Source of the DNA: Clostridium felsineum DSM 794 | Lineage (GTDB): Bacteria; Bacillota; Clostridia; Clostridiales; Clostridiaceae | Assembly (NCBI RefSeq): GCF_002006355.2 | Contig: NZ_CP096980.1 | Location: 1,302,001 to 1,366,000, forward strand | Direction: 5' to 3' | Length of the DNA: 64,000 nt | Shown: one piece after another, positions 25,341 to 34,232 of the stretch | How the letters are laid out: each line of letters starts with the position of its first letter | Position numbering within the stretch: the first letter of the stretch is position 1 | Notes under the pieces: model-generated | The model's input: the letters and a program-made list of their open reading frames with translations, nothing else | Databases searched by the model: none | What the model was told of the DNA's origin: nothing | Made by a program: the position numbers and the translations under genes

Positions 25341-25372
25341 ATAACCTTTGTTATAATTAAAACAAAGGTTAT
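25341..25372 (+). promoter_or_regulatory. Second dyad over the putative -10 of the enoate reductase promoter
   Basis: Arms ATAACCTTTGTT and AACAAAGGTTAT are perfect complements with an 8-base spacer. A TATAAT sits at 25352-25357 within it, 77 bases before the start codon, with only weak -35 matches, which suits an activator-dependent promoter. It could be an operator or an mRNA leader hairpin. Confidence 0.6.
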
Positions 25373-25433
25373 TGTTAAAGAATAAACATACTTCATGTAG
25401 ACTGCGTAAGTACATGAATTAGGAGGCAAAAAC

Positions 25434-27419
25434 ATGAAATATAAAAATCTCTTAAGTCCAATAGTTATAAATAGAATGTCAGTGAGAAATAGAGTAGTTA
25501 TGACACCTATGGGAACGAATTTTGCTGATGTAGATGGGGAATTTAAAGAAAATCATATAAAATATTATGAGCAAAGAGCTAAAGGTGGAACTGGTTTAAT
25601 AATAGTTGAAAATGCATGTGTAGATTTTCCTCTAGGATCAAACGGAACAACTCAAATAAGAATAGATCACGATAGATTTATGCCATCCTTAAATGAGTTA
25701 GTAAATAGAGTACATAGGTTTGGAGCATCAATTGCAATCCAAATAAATCATTCAGGAGCATCTGCTGTTCCAGGTAGAATTGGACAAACTCCTGTATCAT
25801 CTTCTAACATACCATCAAAAACAGGTGGAGCGGTTCCGAGAGAACTTACAAAGGATGAAATATATGAAATAGCTAAAAAATATGGTGAAGCTGCAAAGAG
25901 AGCTCAAAGTGCAGGCTTTGATGCTATAGAAATTCATGGAGGACACTCGTATTTAATAAGCCAATTTTTATCACCGGTTTATAATAAAAGAGAAGATGAA
26001 TTTGGTGGAAGTGTTGAAAACAGAACTAGATTCGCAAGACTTGTTATAGATAGTATAAGAAAAGAAGTTGGACCAATAATGCCGATTTCTTTAAGAGTAA
26101 GTGCAGAAGAATTTGTAGAGGGTGGAAACACTTTAGAGGACACACTAAAAATATTAGAATATTTAGATGACGGAGTAGATATATATAATGTTTCAGCAGC
26201 ACTTAATGATTCGCTTTATTATCAAATAGATCAAATGAATCTTGAAGATGGATGGCGTGCGTACATGTCTGAAGCTGTTAAGAAGAAATTTGACAAGCCA
26301 GTAATAATAACAGGAAATATTCGTGATCCAAAGGTTGCAGAGAAAATTATTGAAGATAAAAAAGCAGACTTTATTGGAATGGGACGTGGTCTTATTGCAG
26401 AGCCTTATTGGGTTGAAAAGGTTAAAAACAATGAAGAAGCTTTACTTAGAAAATGTATTTCTTGTAATATTGGATGTGCTAACAATCGTATAGCTGCAAA
26501 TTGTCCAATAAAATGTACAGTAAATCCAGATTTAATTAACAATGATGAATATAAGAAAAATAAAGTTAAGAAACCTACAAATGTTGTAGTTATAGGTGGA
26601 GGAACTGCTGGTCTTGAAGCAGCTTGTACAGCAGCAGAAGTTGGATGTACTACTTTCTTAATTGAAGAAAAGTCATATTTAGGTGGACTTGCAAGTGAGA
26701 TTTCTAGATTACCCGATAAGAAGAGAATATCAGATTTTCCTAAATACTTAGTAAATAGAAGTGAGACTTTAAGTAATTTATTTGTTTTCAAAAATACTAA
26801 AGCAGATGCAGAAGTAATAAAGAAATTTAATCCAGATGTTATAGTTAATGCAACTGGTTCTACGCCACTATTACCACCAATTGAAGGATTAAAAGAAAAC
26901 ATAAATAAAGAAAATGGAAAAGTTAAATCCATATTTGGTTTACTTAATGATGTAGATAAGTACGATCACGACTATTCAGGAAAAGATATAGTAGTAGTTG
27001 GTGGTGGTGCAGTAGGTCTTGATGTGGCAGAATTTTTCTCAAAGAGAAATGCCAAAGTTAAAATGGTAGAAATGATGCCAGTAGTAGCTAAAGATTTGGA
27101 CTTAATAACAAAAATGTCTATGATGAAAGAAATGAAAGAACATGAAGTAGAAATTTATACAGAAACTGTTCTTAAAGAAGTATGTGAAGATCACTTCAAA
27201 GTTACTAAAGATGGTAAAGAGTTAGATTTAAACTTTGATTATGGTTTTGTATGTCTTGGGATGAAAGCATATAATCCAGAATTTACAGCTATATTAGAAA
27301 ACTTTGAAGATGCAGAAGTGTTAAATATCGGTGATAGTCGTCAAGCAAGAAAAATTATTAGTGGTACTGAAGAAGGAAGAAATATTATTTTTACTTTGAA
27401 AAAGATTGGTGTAATGTAA
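25434..27419 (+). CDS. 2-Enoate reductase / old-yellow-enzyme family Fe-S flavoprotein
   Basis: 661 residues in three parts. Residues 1-~345 form an OYE-type FMN TIM barrel (VVMTPMGTNF, HGGHSYLISQFLSPVYNKR, IGMGRGLI). A [4Fe-4S] cluster motif CISCNIGC followed by CPIKC lies at ~345-368. The rest is a FAD/NAD(P)-binding pair (VVIGGGTAGLEAA, VVVGGGAVGLDVAEFF). The family includes 2-enoate and 2,4-dienoyl-CoA reductases, which reduce activated C=C bonds with NAD(P)H. Between a QuiR-like regulator and aroD/aroE-type genes it probably reduces an unsaturated hydroaromatic acid (inference). AGGAGG site. Confidence 0.9.
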   Translation: MKYKNLLSPIVINRMSVRNRVVMTPMGTNFADVDGEFKENHIKYYEQRAKGGTGLIIVENACVDFPLGSNGTTQIRIDHDRFMPSLNELVNRVHRFGASIAIQINHSGASAVPGRIGQTPVSSSNIPSKTGGAVPRELTKDEIYEIAKKYGEAAKRAQSAGFDAIEIHGGHSYLISQFLSPVYNKREDEFGGSVENRTRFARLVIDSIRKEVGPIMPISLRVSAEEFVEGGNTLEDTLKILEYLDDGVDIYNVSAALNDSLYYQIDQMNLEDGWRAYMSEAVKKKFDKPVIITGNIRDPKVAEKIIEDKKADFIGMGRGLIAEPYWVEKVKNNEEALLRKCISCNIGCANNRIAANCPIKCTVNPDLINNDEYKKNKVKKPTNVVVIGGGTAGLEAACTAAEVGCTTFLIEEKSYLGGLASEISRLPDKKRISDFPKYLVNRSETLSNLFVFKNTKADAEVIKKFNPDVIVNATGSTPLLPPIEGLKENINKENGKVKSIFGLLNDVDKYDHDYSGKDIVVVGGGAVGLDVAEFFSKRNAKVKMVEMMPVVAKDLDLITKMSMMKEMKEHEVEIYTETVLKEVCEDHFKVTKDGKELDLNFDYGFVCLGMKAYNPEFTAILENFEDAEVLNIGDSRQARKIISGTEEGRNIIFTLKKIGVM

Positions 27420-27454
27420 GAATAGTTTTACATTATTTTGAAGTTGAAAAAGAG

Positions 27455-27493
27455 AATCTCAAACTTTGCAAACTGGGTTTGAGATTTCTTTTT
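27455..27493 (+). terminator. Rho-independent terminator after the enoate reductase gene
   Basis: AATCTCAAAC and GTTTGAGATT around a 12-base loop, then TTCTTTTT. The rest of the 245-base gap up to the MFS gene is AT-rich, without a recognised site. Confidence 0.85.
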
Positions 27494-27694
27494 ACAAAAT
27501 TTTTTTAGAAAAGAGTGTTAAAAATATAGCAATCTTTTCAATAATATGATATTATCAATCTAATTAAATTTCATATTTCGACATTTTTTGAATACCAGTT
27601 TATTTGATTTTTCTATTAAAATAAAACACATTGATAAATTAAATATTCTGGCTATTTTTATAATATGAAGTTTTGTCACATAGGAGGAGAGAGT

Positions 27695-28909
27695 ATGAAA
27701 AAAAATCCTTATTTTAAATCGGCATTGGGAATATATTTAAGTTATTGTATGTTAGGTATGATTTTAATTTTAATTTCATCTCATATGACATTTTTAGTTA
27801 AGCAGCTTAATACTGATGTGTCAGGAGTAGGTTTTCTTATTTCAGTAGAGGGAATTGTTAGATCGTCTACTTTATACTTTGCAGGAAGTTTATCGGACAA
27901 AATTGGTAGAAAGAAGTTTCTATACATAGCGCCTTTAATGTCAATAATTTTTTTAATTGGAGTGCCACTTTCTAAAAGTTACTACATAGCAATGATATTC
28001 GTAGCTTTTGCAGGTATATCACATGCATTTATGGATGCAGCTAGTTATGCATCTTTGATGGAGTGTTTTCCAGAAACCCCAGGTACAGCAAATATTCTAA
28101 TAAAAGCCTCAGTAGCTACAGGCGGTGCAATTCTTCCTTATATCATATCCTTTTTTGTAAATAGAAATATGTTTTATGGAGATACTTTCTTTGTAATTGC
28201 AGTGGTAATGGTAATAAATTCAATAATACTATTTAACTCCAAATTTCCACAGGCTAATATTGAAAGGTCAAATGAGAAGATTGTAGAGGAGCATTATACA
28301 GAAGAAGCTAATTTCAAAAGAGAAGGAATAGCACTTGTAATAATAGGCTTCACTTCTAATGCTATTTTTACAATTTTTCAAACCTGGATTCCAACTTATA
28401 CACAAAAGGTTTTAGGCTTTAATCAAATTTCTTCCCTTAAATTTATAACTTATTATAGCTTAGGTGCATTAGTATCTGTTTTAATTTTGGCAAAATTGTT
28501 ACAAAAGACTGTAAAACCAGCATTAATAACATTACTTTATCCTTCAGTTGGTATCGTTTTATTGTTGATTTTATTGTTTGGACATGTACATGTTAATTCT
28601 ATTAGTATAGTTTTAATTACTTTACTTGGAGCATCTTCAGCGGGAGTACTTCAAATGGCTCAAACTACTATGGGGGAGCTATTTTGGAAGAAAAAAGGTT
28701 CTACTATTGCATTGGTATCTACAGCTAGCGGATTGGCAGCAGCTGTAATTCCAGCATTAACAGGAGTTATTACAAAAAACTTTAGTGTAGTACATGTATT
28801 TTATTTTATGCTAATTTTATATGTTGTGGGAATAGCCTGTGGATCTGTAGTAAAATTAAGATATAATAAAATTATGAGGGGTAAAATTATAAAAGATGAG
28901 GCTATATGA
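27695..28909 (+). CDS. MFS transporter, hydroaromatic cluster copy 1
   Basis: The ATG at 27695 follows TAGGAGGAGAG; the upstream in-frame ATG at 27665 lacks a ribosome site. 404 residues, twelve hydrophobic segments, with the MFS loop 2-3 signature GSLSDKIGRKKFLY and a central charged loop (~195-220). Paralogous to the 31745 transporter (both have EGIAL-I-GFTS in TM7). Probably imports quinate, shikimate or a related acid by proton symport; substrate inferred from neighbours. Confidence 0.88.
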   Translation: MKKNPYFKSALGIYLSYCMLGMILILISSHMTFLVKQLNTDVSGVGFLISVEGIVRSSTLYFAGSLSDKIGRKKFLYIAPLMSIIFLIGVPLSKSYYIAMIFVAFAGISHAFMDAASYASLMECFPETPGTANILIKASVATGGAILPYIISFFVNRNMFYGDTFFVIAVVMVINSIILFNSKFPQANIERSNEKIVEEHYTEEANFKREGIALVIIGFTSNAIFTIFQTWIPTYTQKVLGFNQISSLKFITYYSLGALVSVLILAKLLQKTVKPALITLLYPSVGIVLLLILLFGHVHVNSISIVLITLLGASSAGVLQMAQTTMGELFWKKKGSTIALVSTASGLAAAVIPALTGVITKNFSVVHVFYFMLILYVVGIACGSVVKLRYNKIMRGKIIKDEAI

Positions 28910-28910
28910 A

Positions 28911-28950
28911 GATTAAGAGTCTGTTAATATAATGCAGACTCTTAATCTTT
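28911..28950. terminator. Bidirectional terminator between MFS and LysR genes
   Basis: GATTAAGAGTCTG and CAGACTCTTAATC are perfect arms with an 11-base loop and T-rich or A-rich flanks. It overlaps the LysR stop codon. Confidence 0.88.
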
Positions 28951-29841
28951 AATTAAACTATTTTCTTTTAAATAGGAAATAAATTTGTGAACAGCTGGTG
29001 GAAAGTATCTATTTTTTTTATATACAAAATAAATTTTTCTAGAGTATGATGGATTATTAATATTTATTTTTTTTACCTTTGCGTCTTTAAGTGCAGGTGC
29101 ATCAGCAACAATAGCAACACCAAAATTGGCTTCTACTAAGGCACAAATTGCATATTCATCTGCTGCTTCGCAAACTCGTTGAGGAGATATTAGAACTTTT
29201 TCTAAAAGCTGTTCTGAGAGTTTTCCTAGTCCAGAATTTTTATCATAGGCAACTAAGGGGTAAGGTGCTATTTGTTTTAAATCAAGGTTATCAAATCTAG
29301 AAAGAGGATGATTTGGTGGAACAATAACAAATAATTCTTGATTTATAATTGGTACAAAGGTTAAATCAGGTTCATTTTCAACAAAGGATGAAAAGATGAC
29401 ATCATATTTGTCATGTTTTAAACCTTCAATCATTTCATCTGTAAAACCCTGTTTAAAAGAAAAGGTAACATTATTATTTTCTTTTAAATTCAAAAAACTA
29501 CGAACAGTGGTGGGAATATAAACTTGCGCAAGAGGAGATATATAAGCAATATCTACATGTCCTTCTGAACTACTTGCAAGTTCTTTCATTTTCTTTTTAG
29601 AATTTTCTAGTTCGTTTAATATATTATCTACGTATTGCAGAAATATTTGTCCATATTTAGTTAAAGCAATATTCCGACCTTGTTTTTCAAAAAGGCATAT
29701 TTCAAGTTCAGCCTCTAGGTTATTCATAGAGCTACTTAAACTTGGCTGAGAGATATTTAATTCTAAGGATGCTTGTCTAAAATGCTGCAATCGTGCAATA
29801 GTTCTAAAATAATATAATTGATTTAAATTAATTTTAATCAC
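28942..29841 (-). CDS. LysR-type regulator of the hydroaromatic cluster (QuiR-like), copy 2
   Basis: 299 residues from a GTG at 29841, with the same domain plan as copy 1 (NQLYYFRTIARLQHFRQASL HTH; LFVIVPPNHPLS and VEANFGVAIV in the effector domain). The GTG touches the GGGAG site, too close for normal initiation. The residue matching the copy 1 initiator is an ATT at 29832-29830, spaced eight bases from GGGAG, so a rare ATT start is possible. Divergent from aroD; probably controls aroD-aroE-MFS. Confidence 0.88.
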   Translation of the reverse strand: MIKINLNQLYYFRTIARLQHFRQASLELNISQPSLSSSMNNLEAELEICLFEKQGRNIALTKYGQIFLQYVDNILNELENSKKKMKELASSSEGHVDIAYISPLAQVYIPTTVRSFLNLKENNNVTFSFKQGFTDEMIEGLKHDKYDVIFSSFVENEPDLTFVPIINQELFVIVPPNHPLSRFDNLDLKQIAPYPLVAYDKNSGLGKLSEQLLEKVLISPQRVCEAADEYAICALVEANFGVAIVADAPALKDAKVKKININNPSYSRKIYFVYKKNRYFPPAVHKFISYLKENSLIKD

Positions 29842-29940
29842 TCCCTAAAATATGCTATTGTTAATCTGTTAACGTGATAAATTGCATAATACTTACAAAA
29901 AAATAATGTAAAAGTTTACTTTATGTATATTATACCATGT

Positions 29941-29961
29941 TTGATAGATAAAAACTATCAA
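29941..29961. promoter_or_regulatory. Dyad operator between LysR copy 2 and aroD
   Basis: TTGATAG and CTATCAA are perfect arms with a 7-base spacer. The ATAG-N7-CTAT core is the same as in the dyad at 25282, though the outer arms differ. Confidence 0.7.
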
Positions 29962-30059
29962 TAAAGCGTGAAAGATGTATTAAAATTATCAAAAAAATAT
30001 CATATAATATAATTATGATATGTTAAAAAAATAACTATTATGTTTGAAAGGTGATGCAA

Positions 30060-30827
30060 ATGGAAAATATAGTACAAGTGAGAAATATAAAATTAGGAGA
30101 AGGTCTTCCAAAGATAGCAGTACCGTTTATGGGAAGTAATAATGAAGAAATACTTAAAGAAGTTGAATACTTAAAGACAATTAAAGTTGATATAGCAGAA
30201 TGGAGAATTGACTACTATAAAGATGTTGAAAATTTAGAAAAAGTAAAAGAAATTCTAAGTATGGTAAGAAAAGCACTAGGTGAAATTCCATTACTTGTAA
30301 CTTTCAGAACTGCTAAAGAAGGCGGAGAAAGAGAAATAAGTATCGAGTACTATGTAGAACTAAAAAAAGCAATTGCAGAAACTAAAAATGCAGATTTAAT
30401 AGATGTTGAGTTATTTATAGCAGAAGATGAAAAAGTTAAAGATATTGTAGAAACAGCACATAAATTTGGATGTAAGGTTATAATGTCAAATCATGATTTT
30501 CATAAGACACCAGAAAGAGCTGAGATAGTTAAGAGACTATGCAAAATGCAAGAACTTGGTGCAGATATTCCAAAGATAGCAGTAATGCCAGTTGATGCAA
30601 AAGACGTATTAGAGTTATTATCAGCTACATATGAAATGAAGAGTGAGCACGGAGCTACTCCAATAATAACAATGTCTATGGGATCATTAGGAGTTGTTAG
30701 TCGTTTAGCAGGAGAAACTTTTGGATCAGCACTTACCTTTGGATCAGCAAAAACTGCGTCAGCACCAGGACAATTAGAAGCAAACAATCTTTACGAAATA
30801 CTTAAATCAATTAGCACTAATAAATAA
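30060..30827 (+). CDS. aroD: Type I 3-dehydroquinate dehydratase
   Basis: The ATG at 30060 is preferred because the AAAGGTG ribosome site lies seven bases before it; the frame also has GTG and ATG codons at 30051 and 30054. About 255 residues. The enzyme interconverts 3-dehydroquinate and 3-dehydroshikimate through a Schiff base. AEWRIDYYKD, the catalytic His in SNHDFHKTP and the Schiff-base Lys in PKIAVMPVD are present, as is the closing SAPGQLE loop. Next to a YdiB-like dehydrogenase, transporters and LysR genes, it probably works in catabolism rather than in aromatic synthesis. Confidence 0.95.
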   Translation: MENIVQVRNIKLGEGLPKIAVPFMGSNNEEILKEVEYLKTIKVDIAEWRIDYYKDVENLEKVKEILSMVRKALGEIPLLVTFRTAKEGGEREISIEYYVELKKAIAETKNADLIDVELFIAEDEKVKDIVETAHKFGCKVIMSNHDFHKTPERAEIVKRLCKMQELGADIPKIAVMPVDAKDVLELLSATYEMKSEHGATPIITMSMGSLGVVSRLAGETFGSALTFGSAKTASAPGQLEANNLYEILKSISTNK

Positions 30828-30851
30828 TTAATACATAAAGGAGAGAGTAAC

Positions 30852-31724
30852 ATGGGAGAAAGAATAACAGGACATACAGAATTAATAGGATTAATAGCAT
30901 ATCCAATTAGACATTCAAGTTCACCAGCAATGCACAATGAGGCTTTTGCTAAATTGGGTTTGGATTATGCATATCTTGCCTTTGAGGTTGGAAATGAAGA
31001 GCTTGAAGCTACAATAAATGGTTTTAGGGCTATGAAGGTACGTGGAAGTAATGTATCAATGCCAAATAAAACAGTAGTACATAAATATTTAGATAAGGTG
31101 TCAGAAGCAGCTGAACTTTGCGGAGCTGTTAACACTATAGTAAATGATAACGGTGTTTTAACTGGACATATTACAGATGGTATAGGTTATATGCAATCAT
31201 TAAAAGATGCAGGAATAGATGTTATAGGTAAGAAGATGACTATAGTAGGAGCTGGCGGAGCTGCTACAGCCATTGAAATACAAGCAGCTTTAGATGGAGT
31301 TAAGGAAATGTCAATCTTCAATATAAAAGATAAATATTTTGAAAGAGCTAAAAAGACAGTAAAAGACATAAATGAAAGAACTGGATGTAAAGCAACCTTA
31401 TATGATTTAGAAGATCTTGATAAATTAAAGGAAGAAATAGCAGACAGTTATTTATTTGCAAATGCTACAGGTATGGGAATGAAACCATTAGAAGGAAAAA
31501 CATACATTCCAGATAAAAGCTTCTTAAGACCAGACTTAATAGTAACGGATGTTGTATACGCACCAAGAGAAACAGAATTATTAAGAATGGCTAAAGAAGT
31601 AGGATGTAAGACTATGAATGGTTTAGGAATGATGTTATTCCAAGGAGCAGCAGCTTTTAAATTGTGGACAAATCAAGATATGCCAATTGAACACATGAAA
31701 AAGGTACTAGATATAAAATATTAA
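30852..31724 (+). CDS. aroE: Quinate/shikimate dehydrogenase (AroE/YdiB type)
   Basis: 290 residues. The substrate side has SSSPAMHN, the catalytic Lys in SMPNKTVVHKYL and TDGIGYMQSL. The cofactor side has VGAGGAATA and FNIKDKYFERA; an acidic residue after the second strand and the overall match to YdiB favour NAD and a dual quinate/shikimate specificity. The GMGMKPLEGK and GMMLFQGAAAFKLWT motifs are also YdiB-like. It starts 24 bases after aroD and is followed by an MFS gene, so a peripheral hydroaromatic role is more likely than the biosynthetic AroE role. Confidence 0.92.
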   Translation: MGERITGHTELIGLIAYPIRHSSSPAMHNEAFAKLGLDYAYLAFEVGNEELEATINGFRAMKVRGSNVSMPNKTVVHKYLDKVSEAAELCGAVNTIVNDNGVLTGHITDGIGYMQSLKDAGIDVIGKKMTIVGAGGAATAIEIQAALDGVKEMSIFNIKDKYFERAKKTVKDINERTGCKATLYDLEDLDKLKEEIADSYLFANATGMGMKPLEGKTYIPDKSFLRPDLIVTDVVYAPRETELLRMAKEVGCKTMNGLGMMLFQGAAAFKLWTNQDMPIEHMKKVLDIKY

Positions 31725-31744
31725 TTAATAGGGGGATCACTACT

Positions 31745-32950
31745 TTGAATAATATGAAAAAATATTATCCAACAGCCTTTTGCCTATATTTAAATTATTT
31801 TGTGCATGGTATTGGAGCTTCAATACTTGCGCAAAACTCGAAATCATTACAAGCTATGTGGCACACGGATGCGGCAGCAGTACTTTATGTTATTTCAGCA
31901 CTAGGAATAGGACGTTTAATTGCCCTTCCTTTCTCCGGTGCTATATCAGATAAATTCGGTAGAAGACCAACAGTTTTACTTGGAATGTTAATTTATGCAG
32001 CCTTCTTTGGTTTAATATTAATAACCCCAAATGCATCTGTTGGATTTGCAGTAGCATTGCTTGCAGGAATAGCAAACTCCTTCTTAGATTTAGGATGTAT
32101 TCCAGCAGCAATGGAAATATTAGTGGAATCAACTGGACTAGCTAGTATTTTAACTAAGCTATTTATATCTATAGGACAATATGCTTTACCAGTTGCTATA
32201 GGTCTCTTGTTGTCAAACAACTTGTATTTTGGATACTCATTTATAATATGTATAGTAATATTAGTTATTAATGGTATTATATTATTAAAATTACCATTTG
32301 CGCCAATGAGAGCTAAAAAAGCGGAAAATTCTGAAGAAGCAGCTGAAGAAGTTGTAAAACCTAAATTTTTAGTAGAAGGTATTGCTCTAATTATAATGGG
32401 ATTTACGTCAACAGCAACCTTTCAAATTTTCTTAAATGTAAATAAAAATTTCGGAATAGATGCGGTAGGTATGACTGCAAGTGCAGCTGGAAAAATTCAA
32501 GCTAATTATGCACTTGGTTCCATTTGTGCGGTTATATTGACAGCTTTATTAGTTAAAAAACTAGTTAAGCCTGTAAGATTCTTATTTATATATCCTTTGA
32601 TTTCTTTTGTAATGTTAATGGCTATGTTTATTACAAAAAGTCAAACTATTGCTCTTATAGGTGGTTTTGTTATCGGTTTCTCAGCAGCAGGAGGAGTACT
32701 ACAGTTAGTTGTATCTACAATGTCAGATTTATTTCCAGTTTCAAAAGGAAAAATTACAAGTATGGTTATGATGTCATCTAGTATTGCAACTTTTGCAGTT
32801 ACTGCCATAGCTGGATTTGTTACAAAATCTGTTGGAATACAGTATACATTAGTAGTAGCAGCAGCTATTACAGCTGTAGGAGTACTTTTATCAATAGTTG
32901 TAAACGTAAGGTACAATCAGTTAGTAAAAGCAAAAAAACAATTAACATAA
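31745..32950 (+). CDS. MFS transporter, hydroaromatic cluster copy 2
   Basis: 401 residues from TTG, eight bases after GGGGGA; an ATG at 31754 is an alternative start. Twelve hydrophobic segments, the loop signature GAISDKFGRRPTVL and a central charged loop (KKAENSEEAAEE). Paralogue of the 27695 transporter. Third gene of the aroD-aroE transcript, so it probably carries quinate, shikimate or their product. Confidence 0.88.
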   Translation: MNNMKKYYPTAFCLYLNYFVHGIGASILAQNSKSLQAMWHTDAAAVLYVISALGIGRLIALPFSGAISDKFGRRPTVLLGMLIYAAFFGLILITPNASVGFAVALLAGIANSFLDLGCIPAAMEILVESTGLASILTKLFISIGQYALPVAIGLLLSNNLYFGYSFIICIVILVINGIILLKLPFAPMRAKKAENSEEAAEEVVKPKFLVEGIALIIMGFTSTATFQIFLNVNKNFGIDAVGMTASAAGKIQANYALGSICAVILTALLVKKLVKPVRFLFIYPLISFVMLMAMFITKSQTIALIGGFVIGFSAAGGVLQLVVSTMSDLFPVSKGKITSMVMMSSSIATFAVTAIAGFVTKSVGIQYTLVVAAAITAVGVLLSIVVNVRYNQLVKAKKQLT

Positions 32951-32959
32951 ATAATAAAT

Positions 32960-33016
32960 AAGTGGTCGCCAAGTTATCATAAATTTTTATGCTATTAAGG
33001 CGGCCACTTGTTTAAA
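32960..33016. terminator. Terminator shared by the aro operon and the histidine kinase operon
   Basis: AAGTGGTCGCC pairs with GGCGGCCACTT (one G-T) around a 28-base AT-rich loop, with TTTAAAAAG beyond. It lies between converging genes. Confidence 0.8.
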
Positions 33017-34232
33017 AAGTAATTGGAAGCATTATGTGAAACTCAGAACCAATGCCGATAGTGCTAAGGACGTTTATACTGCCCCTATGTTCATCAACTA
33101 TACTTTGAGCTATAGAGAGCCCTAACCCTGTTCCTCCTTGGCTTCTTGAACGAGATTTGTCCACTCTATAAAATCTTTCAAAAATTTTTTCTATATGTTC
33201 TTTTGGTATACCTTCACCATTATCTTTAATCTTTAGTTCACATATATTATTATGTTTTAAAAGGCAAACTTCAATTTTTCCATTAGAGGGAGTATGTTTA
33301 ATGGCGTTATCAAGCATAATATTTATTAGTTGAATAATTCTCCACTCATTTCCCAAGATAATTATTTCATTTTCTATATTAAAAACTAGTTCTATATTTT
33401 TTTTATTAGTTAAAACTTTAAAAGTTTCATAAGTATTATTTATTGTGGTGCTTATGTTGAAATTTGACATTGGCATTTCTTCTTTTTTTACTCTAGCTAA
33501 GAACAATAAATCTTCTATAAGTTTTGTCATTCTAAAAAGTTCACTTTGAATGTTATTTAGCCATTTCATTTGACTATGTACGGTTTTATCTTTATTTTCA
33601 ACTACTATTTCTAAGGTTGAATTCAAAACTGCAAGAGGAGTTCTAAGTTCATGTGAAGCATCAGCTATAAAGATATTTTGTTTATCTAAAGTTGTTTTAA
33701 CTGGAACAATGGCTTTATTAGCAAGATATAAACTAATAATAATGACAAGAATAACACTTATAGTACCAACAAATAAAAACGATATAATAAGGTAAGTGTA
33801 TAAATTGATTTCCATGTTGTTATCGATAAAGGCAATTATAAAACCATATTTTTTAGGAACCTTCAAAAATTTAAATCTTAAATGCCCAGTTTTAATATTT
33901 CCATACTGTATACCTTTTTTTAAAACTGTATTTTTTAAATTTGTAATATCACATTTTGGTATATTTATATTTTTAGAGTATCCCAAAACTTTTCCATATT
34001 TATTTATTTTTATAAAGAAGCTACTTGATACTACCATTTTTACATTATTTGAGGGACCTTTTATTAGAGAAACAGTCTCTTCATTTCTAGCAATATCATT
34101 TAAAACCACAGAAACTTGTAAATTCATTTCGTATAAGGTTATATAATATATTCCTAAAAAGATAATTAAAATTACTATAGTAAGGCAAATAGCATTAATT
34201 GTTAACAGTTGTATTTTTAATTTTTTGAACAT
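33012..34232 (-). CDS. Two-component sensor histidine kinase
   Basis: 406 residues. TM helices at ~10-30 and ~145-170 enclose an extracytoplasmic sensor domain. Then come the HisKA H-box (IADASHELRTPLAVL), N-box (DNAIKHTPSNGK), G1 (KDNGEGIP), F-box (FERFYRVDKS) and G2 (GGTGLGLSI). It begins immediately after the regulator's TAG, with its AAGGAG site inside that gene, so the pair is translationally linked. The stimulus is unknown; the neighbouring cell-surface glycosylation genes suggest an envelope signal. Confidence 0.93.
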   Translation of the reverse strand: MFKKLKIQLLTINAICLTIVILIIFLGIYYITLYEMNLQVSVVLNDIARNEETVSLIKGPSNNVKMVVSSSFFIKINKYGKVLGYSKNINIPKCDITNLKNTVLKKGIQYGNIKTGHLRFKFLKVPKKYGFIIAFIDNNMEINLYTYLIISFLFVGTISVILVIIISLYLANKAIVPVKTTLDKQNIFIADASHELRTPLAVLNSTLEIVVENKDKTVHSQMKWLNNIQSELFRMTKLIEDLLFLARVKKEEMPMSNFNISTTINNTYETFKVLTNKKNIELVFNIENEIIILGNEWRIIQLINIMLDNAIKHTPSNGKIEVCLLKHNNICELKIKDNGEGIPKEHIEKIFERFYRVDKSRSRSQGGTGLGLSIAQSIVDEHRGSINVLSTIGIGSEFHIMLPITF

